Assembly: GCA_029260515.1 (NCBI GenBank)
Contig: JAJDDC010000040.1
Coordinates: 434,001-498,000 of the forward strand
Length of the DNA stretch: 64,000 nt
From: Phycisphaerales bacterium
GTDB taxonomy: Bacteria > Planctomycetota > Phycisphaerae > Phycisphaerales > UBA1924
Reading direction: 5' to 3'
Shown piece by piece: positions 16,430-22,996 of this stretch (position 1 is its first letter; each line of letters begins with the position of its first letter). The translations under genes and the position numbers were made by a program. The notes below the pieces were generated by a model. The model was given only the letters and a program-made list of their open reading frames with translations. It was not told the origin of the DNA and did not search any database.

Positions 16430-17083
16430 TCAGGCGGCGGCGCCCGTCGCGATGCGGACGATGGCGGCGTCGTACTTGCGCCGGCTCTCGGGCTCGCCGA
16501 GCACCTGGTAGACGCGGGCGATGAACGCGAATCGCTCGGCGGCGTCCTCGTCGCGGCAGACGTCCGGGTGCAGCGTCTTGGCCAGGCGGCGGTAGGCCGC
16601 GTGGATCTCGGCCTGGCACGCGTCGCCAGTCACGCCGAGCACGTTGTAGAAGCACGGCAGCTCGCCGGCGGGGGCGTTGGTGGTCGGGGGGACGGAGGCG
16701 GGCATGGTGCTGGCGCCCGTGTTGACGTTGATGGTGGCGGCGAGGTTGTCGCGGCTGGGGATGAAGCCGTAGACGGCCCAGTGCTCGAGGATCTGGCCCA
16801 CGCCCGGCTTGAGGTCGAGGAAGCGGACGCCGAACTCGTGGGCCCGCGAGAGGACGGAGGTCCGCTTGACCCAGACGACCTCGGCGGTGAGCCGGATGCA
16901 CTGGGAGGTGGACTTGATCTCGACGCGGTAGGTGGAGCCGGGCCTGACGTCCGGGCGGGTGTGCGTGCGGACACGCATGCCGTTGGCGGACAGGTCCACG
17001 AGCGACCCGCCCAGGGCGGCCAGGGCGTGGGTGCGGTGACGGTCGTCGGCGCGGGGGGCTCGTCTCTTGGATGTGGTTGCCAT
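16430..17083 (-). CDS. PilZ domain-J domain fusion protein
   Basis: A 217-residue two-domain protein. The N-terminal half (about 1-105) is a PilZ domain with RADDR (RxxxR) and DLSANG (DxSxxG), the two motifs that bind cyclic di-GMP in this family. The C-terminal half (about 140-210) is a J domain with the HPD tripeptide in TLHPDVC and the YRRLAKTLHPD helix. A J domain recruits and stimulates an Hsp70. The fusion suggests a co-chaperone whose client or location is set by cyclic di-GMP; that role is an inference. Start chosen at 17083, since the reading frame upstream has no homology. Confidence 0.85.
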   Translation of the reverse strand: MATTSKRRAPRADDRHRTHALAALGGSLVDLSANGMRVRTHTRPDVRPGSTYRVEIKSTSQCIRLTAEVVWVKRTSVLSRAHEFGVRFLDLKPGVGQILEHWAVYGFIPSRDNLAATINVNTGASTMPASVPPTTNAPAGELPCFYNVLGVTGDACQAEIHAAYRRLAKTLHPDVCRDEDAAERFAFIARVYQVLGEPESRRKYDAAIVRIATGAAA

Positions 17084-17225
17084 GCGTGGAAGGTGCCACG
17101 CCCGGGGCGGGACGCACGCGATCGGGCCCGCCGGGGGCGTGGATGCGTGCGTGGGCGTCGTCGCAGGCCGCGGAGGCGTCACAGGCGGGTGATAAGACCG
17201 GCGTGGGCGGGGGCTGGGCGGGCCG

Positions 17226-17231
17226 TAGAAT
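17226..17231 (+). promoter_or_regulatory. -10 box of aldehyde dehydrogenase gene, leaderless type
   Basis: TAGAAT ending exactly 6 nt before the ATG at 17238. There is no Shine-Dalgarno. Confidence 0.55.
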
Positions 17232-17237
17232 GGTCGG

Positions 17238-18758
17238 ATGACGACAGCCACCCGAGGGACTGGGCAACAAGGTGGGCAGCAGGGCGGGCCACAGGCTGTC
17301 CTGACGCCGCTCTCGTTCTCCGGGGAGGGCTCCTGGGCCTACGACCCGGCGCCCGAGCGGGTGCGCCCCACGATCCGGGGCCGGTACGGCCTGTTCATCG
17401 GGGGCGAGTTTGTCGATCCGGCGGGCGGCAAGTGGTTCGCCTCGGTGAACCCCGCGACGGACGAGACGATCTGCGAGGTCGGCGAGGCCGGCGAGGCGGA
17501 CGTGGACCGGGCGGTGAAGGCGGCCCGCGACGCGCTGCCCGGGTGGCGGGCGATGCCCGCCAAGGAGCGGGGCAAGCTTCTCTACCGCGTGGCGCGGCGC
17601 CTCCAGGAGCGGGCGCGGGAGCTGGCGGTCCTCGAAACGATGGACGGGGGCAAACCGATCCGCGAGAGCCGGGACGTGGATATCCCGCTGGCCGCGGCGC
17701 ACTTCTTCTATCACGCGGGGTGGGCGGACAAACTGCGGTTCGCGTTCGCGGGCAGAACGCCCGAGCCGGTGGGCGTGTGCGGGCAGATCATCCCGTGGAA
17801 CTTCCCGCTGCTGATGGCGGCGTGGAAGGTGGCGCCGGCGCTTGCTTGCGGGAACACGGTGGTGCTCAAGCCGGCGGAGACGACGCCGCTGACGGCGCTG
17901 GTGCTCGGGGAGATCTGCCGCGAGGTGGGGATCCCGGCGGGCGTCGTGAACATCGTGACCGGGGCGGGCGCGACCGGGGCCGCGATCGTCAACCACCCGG
18001 GTATCGACAAGATCGCGTTCACGGGCTCGACGGACGTGGGCAAGCTGATCGCCAGATCGGTCGCGGGGACGAAGAAGAAGCTGACGCTCGAGCTGGGGGG
18101 CAAGAGCCCGAACATCATCTTCGAGGATGCGTCTATCGATCAGGCGATCGAGGGGATCATCCAGGGGATCTACTTCAATCAGGGGCACGTGTGCTGCGCG
18201 GGCAGCCGGCTGTTCGTGCAGGAGAGCGTGCTCCCCGAGGTCGTCGCCAAGCTCGAGCACCGGCTCACGTCGCTGCGCGTGGGCGACCCGCTGGACAAGA
18301 ATACGGACGTGGGCGCGATCAACTCCAAGGCGCAGCTCGCGACGATCGAGAAGTACCTGGACGCGGGGCGGGGCGAGGGGGCGCGTCTGCACGAGGTGAA
18401 CGGCTCGGCGCTGCCCGAGCGGGGCAACTGGTGCAGGCCGTGCTTCTTCACGGGCGTCCAGCCCTCGCACAGGATCGCGCGCGAGGAGATCTTCGGGCCC
18501 GTGCTCGCGGTGATGAGCTTCCGCACGCCCGACGAGGCGATCACGCGGGCGAATAACACTCCGTATGGCCTGGCGGCGGGCGTCTGGACCGACAAGGGCT
18601 CGAAGATCTTCGAGATCGCCAGCAGGCTCAAGGCGGGGGTCGTCTGGCTGAACACGTACAACAAGTTCGACCCGGCCAGCCCGTTCGGCGGGTTCAAGGA
18701 GTCCGGGTTCGGGCGCGAGGGCGGCATGCACGGGCTGCGGGCGTACGTTCGGGTGTAG
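17238..18758 (+). CDS. NAD(P)-dependent aldehyde dehydrogenase
   Basis: A 506-residue full-length ALDH. The catalytic cysteine is Cys319 in NQGHVCCAGSR and the general-base Glu is in LELGGKSPN. The Rossmann region (FTGSTDVGKLI) and the C-terminal GGFKESGFGREGG motif are complete. It oxidises aldehydes to acids. Position after deoC (with only the opposite-strand PilZ-J gene between) and before a truncated ALDH-like gene suggests acetaldehyde from deoxyribose-5-phosphate as substrate, which is an inference. It heads a tight + operon with the GNAT, SIMPL and ALDH-like genes. Confidence 0.94.
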   Translation: MTTATRGTGQQGGQQGGPQAVLTPLSFSGEGSWAYDPAPERVRPTIRGRYGLFIGGEFVDPAGGKWFASVNPATDETICEVGEAGEADVDRAVKAARDALPGWRAMPAKERGKLLYRVARRLQERARELAVLETMDGGKPIRESRDVDIPLAAAHFFYHAGWADKLRFAFAGRTPEPVGVCGQIIPWNFPLLMAAWKVAPALACGNTVVLKPAETTPLTALVLGEICREVGIPAGVVNIVTGAGATGAAIVNHPGIDKIAFTGSTDVGKLIARSVAGTKKKLTLELGGKSPNIIFEDASIDQAIEGIIQGIYFNQGHVCCAGSRLFVQESVLPEVVAKLEHRLTSLRVGDPLDKNTDVGAINSKAQLATIEKYLDAGRGEGARLHEVNGSALPERGNWCRPCFFTGVQPSHRIAREEIFGPVLAVMSFRTPDEAITRANNTPYGLAAGVWTDKGSKIFEIASRLKAGVVWLNTYNKFDPASPFGGFKESGFGREGGMHGLRAYVRV

Positions 18759-18787
18759 GGCGAGGCGGGCTCCGGGAGGGCAGGCGC

Positions 18788-19294
18788 GTGAGCGGGACAC
18801 AGACGCAGACGGGTTCGGGCTTCGAGGTCCGCGCGCTGACCAGTGACGACCGAATCTGGGTACAGAAGGTGCTGCGACAGTACTGGGCGACGACGGTGCA
18901 GGTCTCGCGCGGGCGGATCTTCAAGGCCGACGAGCTGCCCGGGTTCGCGGCGTGGCGCGGCGACGAGGCGATCGGGCTGGTGACCTACCACATCGACGGC
19001 GACGAGTGCGAGATCGTGACGCACAACTCGCTGGCGGGGCACGGCGGGATCGGCTCGTGCCTGCTGGCCGAGGTCCGGGCCGTCGCGCGCGAGCAGGGGT
19101 GCAAACGCCTCTGGCTCGTGACGACCAACGACAACACGCCCGCGATGCGGTTCTACCAGCGCCGCGAGTTCGACATGGTCGCGCTGCACCGCAACGCGAT
19201 CACCGAGGCCCGCGGGCTCAAGACCGAGATCCCGGACGTCGGGATGGACGGGATCCCCATGCGGCACGAGATCGAGATGGAACTCAAGCTCTAG
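18788..19294 (+). CDS. GNAT-family N-acetyltransferase
   Basis: A 168-residue acetyltransferase. Motif A for acetyl-CoA binding is degenerate but present (GHGGIGSCLLAEVRAVAREQG), followed by the typical LVTTNDNTPAMRFYQRREF helix-strand. The C-terminus reads EIPDVGMDGIPMRHEIEM, a tail common in GNATs that act on small amines. Substrate unknown. It starts with GTG 29 bp after the ALDH stop and ends 11 bp before the SIMPL gene, so it is co-transcribed with both. Confidence 0.88.
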   Translation: MSGTQTQTGSGFEVRALTSDDRIWVQKVLRQYWATTVQVSRGRIFKADELPGFAAWRGDEAIGLVTYHIDGDECEIVTHNSLAGHGGIGSCLLAEVRAVAREQGCKRLWLVTTNDNTPAMRFYQRREFDMVALHRNAITEARGLKTEIPDVGMDGIPMRHEIEMELKL

Positions 19295-19305
19295 AGGAGG
19301 CGGGC

Positions 19306-20079
19306 ATGGAACGCGACTCGGGCGGGGCGCCGTGGCGGCGCGTGGCGGCGTTGATGGTCGGGGCCGGGCTCGCCGTCGGGGGGCTGTCGCTGCTGGGCGG
19401 CGCGACGAGCGCGCCCGACGACTGCGCCTGCGCTGTGTGCGTCTCGGGCACGCGGGTGAGCGTGGTGGGCGAGGGCGAGGTCTCGGTCGAGCCCGACCGG
19501 GCGGAGATCAGCGTCGGCGCCTCGTTCGAGGCGAGGACCGCCGAGGACGCCCAGGAGCGGGTCAACCGCGTGCTGGCCGACGTCATCGGCGAGATCACCG
19601 ACCTGGACATCAGGGGGACCGTGATCCAGACGTCGGGCATCTCGCTGAGCCCGGTGTACAACCAGCCCCGCAACGGGGAGCGCTCGCTGAGCGGGTACCG
19701 GGCCAGCAACACGATTCGTGTGCGCGTGGACGACGTGTCTCGTGTGGGCGAGGTGCTCGACGCGGCGGTCGAGAGCGACGCGAACCAGGGGTTCGGGATC
19801 TCGTTCATGCTCCGCGACGAGGAGACACCCAAGCGGGAGGCGATCCGGCGGGCGGTGGCGCAGGCCAAGAGCAAGGCCGCGACGATGGGCGAGGCGCTGG
19901 GCATGAAGGTGCTGATGATCGAGGAGGTCAGCGAGCAGGGCGCACAGCGCCCGCAGCCGATCTACCGCGGGATGGAGCGCGCTGCGTTGTCGATGGACGC
20001 GGTGTCGACACCGGTCGAGGCGGGGCAGATCACGGTCCACGCGGGCGTGACGCTCGTGGCGCGCGTGGGGGTGGAGTAG
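19306..20079 (+). CDS. SIMPL domain (DUF541) exported protein
   Basis: A 257-residue protein with an N-terminal signal or anchor (hydrophobic residues about 12-33) followed by a SIMPL/DUF541 domain. VSVVGEGEVSVEPDRAEISVGASFEA is the family signature region, and a second conserved block, REAIRRAVAQAKSKAATMGEALG, lies near residue 190. The family folds like BP26/OMP28 and is of uncertain function in the cell envelope. GAGGAGG precedes the ATG at 19306 by about 6 nt. It lies in the ALDH-GNAT operon, with the ALDH-like gene 4 bp downstream. Confidence 0.9.
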   Translation: MERDSGGAPWRRVAALMVGAGLAVGGLSLLGGATSAPDDCACAVCVSGTRVSVVGEGEVSVEPDRAEISVGASFEARTAEDAQERVNRVLADVIGEITDLDIRGTVIQTSGISLSPVYNQPRNGERSLSGYRASNTIRVRVDDVSRVGEVLDAAVESDANQGFGISFMLRDEETPKREAIRRAVAQAKSKAATMGEALGMKVLMIEEVSEQGAQRPQPIYRGMERAALSMDAVSTPVEAGQITVHAGVTLVARVGVE

Positions 20080-20083
20080 CGCA

Positions 20084-20962
20084 ATGGGCGATCGCCTGGG
20101 TGTGACAAAGACGTACAAGCTCCTGATCGGGGGCAAGTTCCCGCGCTCGGAGTCGGGGCGCGTACATGCCGTGGGCGGGACGCCCGAGGCGCCGATCGCG
20201 TACGTCTGCCGCGCGAGCCGCAAGGATCTGCGGGCGGCGGTCGAGGCCGCGGAGAAGGCCCAGCCCGGGTGGGCGGGCGCGACGGCGTACCTGCGTGGTC
20301 AGATTTTGTACCGGCTCGCCGAGATGATGGAGGGCAAGCGCGACGAGCTGGCCGCGGCGATGGGCGTGGACCAGGCGGGGCGCTCCGAGTCTGGGCGAAT
20401 CGCCGAGGTGGATGCCGCGATCGACCGGGTGACGCACTACGCGGGCTGGTGCGACAAGTACCCGCAGGTGCTGGGGTGCGCCAACCCCGTGTCTGGGCCG
20501 TACCACAACTTCAGTGTGCCCGAGCCGACCGGCGTTGTGGGTGTCGTCTGCCCGGACGAGCACCCGCTGCTCGGGCTGGTGTCGCTGGCGGCGCCGGTGT
20601 TGTGCGCGGGCAACGCGTGCGTGGTGCTGGCGGGCGAGACCGGGAGTGTCACGGCGTGCGTGCTGGGCGAGGCGCTGGCGACGAGCGACCTGCCGGGGGG
20701 TGTCGTGAACATCCTCACGGGAGTGCGGGAGGAGCTGATCCCGCACTTCTCTGGGCATTCGGCGATCGGCGCGATCCACGCGGCGGGGCTGGACGCCGAC
20801 GAGTCGCGTGTGCTCCGCGAGGGCGCGGCCGAGAACCTCAAACGCGTCTGCATCCGCGAGCTCACCGGCGACGCGTGGTTCGACGACTCGGCGTGCGAGG
20901 ACCCCTGGTGGATCGAGCCGTTCGTCGAGATCAAAACGATCTGGCACCCGAGCGCGACCTAG
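20084..20962 (+). CDS. Truncated aldehyde-dehydrogenase-like protein (ALDH16 second-domain type)
   Basis: A 292-residue protein aligning with the N-terminal, cofactor-binding part of ALDHs: YKLLIGGKFPRSESGR at the start, then PEPTGVVGVVCPDEHPLLGL and DLPGGVVNILTG. It stops after the Rossmann domain and has no catalytic Cys or C-terminal domain, although its stop is clean and followed by a repeat. This pattern recalls the second, vestigial ALDH domain of ALDH16 proteins, here as a separate gene. It may act as a structural partner of the full ALDH at 17238. It starts 4 bp after the SIMPL gene. Confidence 0.8.
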   Translation: MGDRLGVTKTYKLLIGGKFPRSESGRVHAVGGTPEAPIAYVCRASRKDLRAAVEAAEKAQPGWAGATAYLRGQILYRLAEMMEGKRDELAAAMGVDQAGRSESGRIAEVDAAIDRVTHYAGWCDKYPQVLGCANPVSGPYHNFSVPEPTGVVGVVCPDEHPLLGLVSLAAPVLCAGNACVVLAGETGSVTACVLGEALATSDLPGGVVNILTGVREELIPHFSGHSAIGAIHAAGLDADESRVLREGAAENLKRVCIRELTGDAWFDDSACEDPWWIEPFVEIKTIWHPSAT

Positions 20963-20972
20963 AGAAAAAGAA

Positions 20973-21073
20973 GATTCACCACAGAGGCACAGAGAACACA
21001 GAGGGTCGGAAACGCGCAGGCGCGATCCCCTCCTGATTCCCTCTCTTTGACCACTGCGCCTCTGCGGTGAATC
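20973..21073. repeat. Long inverted repeat, CACAGAG-type element (copy 2)
   Basis: The left arm at 20973-21004 starts with GATTCACCACAGAGGCACAG, and the right arm ends at 21073 with GCGGTGAATC. The left arm matches copy 1 at 15212 almost base for base. The central part differs. It lies between the converging ALDH-like and DUF4230 genes. Confidence 0.82.
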
Positions 21074-21078
21074 CTTCC

Positions 21079-21113
21079 GGCCGGTTGGAAACCGGCCCCA
21101 CCGGGGGGAGGGC
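21079..21113. repeat. GGCCGG..CCGGCC mini-hairpin repeat (copy 2)
   Basis: A perfect 8-bp stem, GGCCGGTT with AACCGGCC around GGA (21079-21097), followed by CCACCGGGGGGAGGGC. It stands directly after the long inverted repeat, as at 15328. Confidence 0.72.
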
Positions 21114-21142
21114 GTAGGCGGGGGAAGACCTGGTCGGTCGGC

Positions 21143-21820
21143 TCAGCTCGAGACGGTCGCGTCCTGGTCGAGCACGACGCGGGGCTGCTCGCGCGTCCGC
21201 GGCTCGGACCAGAGCACCTCGAGTTCGACGTCGAACAGGCCGAGCAACGAGCGGAGTTGACGCTCGACCGCGTCGCGGGCCTGGGCGCTGTAGCGCTCGT
21301 CGGAGCGGTCGAACAGCTCGGCGGCCTGCTGCTGGGCAACCTTCATCAGTTCGGCCTGGCGGTCTGCGTTCATCGCGATGACGTCGAGCAGGCCGAGCAC
21401 GCGCCCCTGCTGGATGTCGTAGGGCACCACATCAACAAGGCGCAGCGAGCCCTGGATGGGCGGGAGCGTCAGGCGGAAGCGGCCCGAGCCCATGTCCTCG
21501 ACGTGGTCCTGGGTGACCAGCCCGAGCTCGACGGCGTACTGCTTCTCGAACTGAAAGATCATCGCCAGCTTGGCCTGGGTCATCAGGATTGGCGGGATCC
21601 ACGACCAGCCGCGCTTGGCGGTGGCGATCTCCTTGGCGTGGACCTCGAGTCCGACGAGCTTGCCGACCGCGCGGACACGCTCGGTGATCAGACGCAGGTC
21701 CGTCGTGGTCTGTGGTTTGTGCTGGCCCGAGCGGAAGAACCGCATCGTCAGGAAGACGAGGACACCGCCCAGGCACAGCGCGCCGGCAAGGATCACGAGC
21801 ATGGTGAAGAGATCGCCCAT
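21143..21820 (-). CDS. DUF4230 domain membrane-anchored protein
   Basis: A 225-residue protein with one N-terminal membrane helix (about residues 6-28) and a soluble domain that fits DUF4230: VRAVGKLVGLEVHAKEIATAK followed by a conserved VELGLVT strand and a C-terminal helical part with ALFDVELEVLW-like spacing. The family's function is unknown; members occur widely in Gram-negative and Gram-positive bacteria. It starts 39 bp after the membrane protein at 21860 on the same strand and is probably co-transcribed. Confidence 0.8.
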   Translation of the reverse strand: MGDLFTMLVILAGALCLGGVLVFLTMRFFRSGQHKPQTTTDLRLITERVRAVGKLVGLEVHAKEIATAKRGWSWIPPILMTQAKLAMIFQFEKQYAVELGLVTQDHVEDMGSGRFRLTLPPIQGSLRLVDVVPYDIQQGRVLGLLDVIAMNADRQAELMKVAQQQAAELFDRSDERYSAQARDAVERQLRSLLGLFDVELEVLWSEPRTREQPRVVLDQDATVSS

Positions 21821-21859
21821 GCCTGATTATTGGGGGCCCGGGGCGCCGGGTTCCGGGGC

Positions 21860-22546
21860 TCAGGGATTCGCGGGGTCCTTGTTCGGGCGTTGGTCGTCCA
21901 AACCGACCTCGTAGGCCCGGATCACGTTGTGGACAGCGGCCGAGAACACGATCGCGGCGACCAGCGAGCCCACGATCAGCACCCCGAGCCTCAGGAACTC
22001 CATCGCCCCGCTCTGGGGCGTGAGCAGCCACGGGCGCCCCCACTGCCACCCGATCGCGAGCACGACGAGCACCGGCACGCCCAAGGCCAGGCCGAAGAAG
22101 AATCGGCGCCAGGCGCGTGCGCATCCCGAGAAGACGGCGAGCGTCGCGACGCCCGCGGTCGCGCCGACGAGCACGATACGTGCAACAACGAGCAGCTTGA
22201 GCATGCGTGCGGCGTCGGGCGAGGTCAGGAAGTTGGGGCGCCCGTCGATGTAGCCCAGCATCGTTGCGCCGAAGACCGTGCCCGCGACGCAGGCCATCGC
22301 CAGGGCCCAGCCGTTGAGGAAGCGCCCGAGCGAGGCGAGCACGGCAAAGACCGTGGCGACGAGCACGACCAGCTCGAAGGCGAGCATCCCGATGACGATC
22401 GCCGGGGCGCCCATCGTCGCGAGGGCCAGGCCCGCGACGCTCGAGAGCGCGAGCAGGGCGGCGACCAGCTTGGCGGCCACGAGCACGCCCGTCGGCGGCG
22501 GTCGCGTCGGATCTGGGGCGGTGGGCATGGGCTCTGGATCGGTCAT
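21860..22546 (-). CDS. Multi-pass membrane protein, unrecognised
   Basis: A 228-residue protein with six or so hydrophobic segments spread over residues 20-215 and short polar ends (Pro-rich N-terminus, NKDPANP C-terminus). I see no motif that assigns a family. A TAGGAT hexamer on the minus strand at 22557-22562 ends 10 nt before the ATG and may be its promoter. It appears to be the first gene of a two-gene unit with the DUF4230 protein. Confidence 0.72.
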   Translation of the reverse strand: MTDPEPMPTAPDPTRPPPTGVLVAAKLVAALLALSSVAGLALATMGAPAIVIGMLAFELVVLVATVFAVLASLGRFLNGWALAMACVAGTVFGATMLGYIDGRPNFLTSPDAARMLKLLVVARIVLVGATAGVATLAVFSGCARAWRRFFFGLALGVPVLVVLAIGWQWGRPWLLTPQSGAMEFLRLGVLIVGSLVAAIVFSAAVHNVIRAYEVGLDDQRPNKDPANP

Positions 22547-22996
22547 CGGGGGATGGATCCTACGTCCGAATCGGGGGGAGTTGTTCGGACGGCGCCCGGC
22601 GCAGGAAGTGCGCGACGGGGCGCAGATCGGGGGCAAGCGGTGCGTCGATCCTGCCGATCCAGGGGGCGGGAACCGCCCGTCGCGCGCCGGGTCTCGGTGG
22701 ATTGCAGGACCGGCCTCGGAGGGGCCGATGCAGGCGCACGGTCGAGGGCGGTCCACGGAGACGCCGCATGAGTGTTGTCGAGATCGAGAGACCGGTTCGT
22801 GGTGACGCCGCCCGCGAGGAGGCACGACGCGCGTTCGGGCGCGTGCTGGCCCAGTGGGCGGGCGACTGCCTTCGACTGCGCCGCGAGGGGCTGGACCGCC
22901 CATGCCGTCGCGAGGGTGGTGTGAGCGGGATCGGCTGGGGTGTCGGGGCTCGGGAGATCGGCTGACGCGCCCTGCGGGCGCGGGAAGGGACTGGGC
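22547..22996. other. 450-bp gap upstream of fliD
   Basis: Separates the divergent membrane-protein gene from fliD. It holds a possible promoter for the minus-strand gene near 22557 and one short reading frame (22768-22965). Two GCCGAT hexamers, near 22647 and 22724, resemble the start of a sigma-28 -10 box but lack the following AA and a TAAA -35. I see no RNA gene. Confidence 0.4.
22768..22965 (+). CDS. Possible small protein upstream of fliD
   Basis: A 65-codon frame starting MSVVEIERPVRGD with a helical, charged middle (REEARRAFGRVLAQWAGDCLRL) and a glycine-rich end. It ends 31 bp before fliD on the same strand. No ribosome binding site is clear and no family is recognisable. It could be a small flagellar accessory protein or a chance frame in GC-rich DNA. 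Confidence 0.3.
   Translation: MSVVEIERPVRGDAAREEARRAFGRVLAQWAGDCLRLRREGLDRPCRREGGVSGIGWGVGAREIG

Noticed and set aside
15069-18800. A 1243-codon open frame on the minus strand
   Set aside because: It lies opposite deoC and the ALDH gene and across several intergenic regions. It has a Pro/Arg/Ala/His-rich composition without motifs, as expected of an antisense shadow in GC-rich DNA.
20084-20962. The short ALDH-like gene as a pseudogene broken by the adjacent repeat
   Set aside because: It has a clean stop before the repeat, no ALDH C-terminal remnant follows in any frame and codon use is normal. A genuine short protein is more likely, though decay cannot be excluded.
22547-22767. A flagellar sigma-28 promoter upstream of fliD
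   Set aside because: GCCGAT occurs twice but without the following AA and without a TAAA -35 at the right distance.
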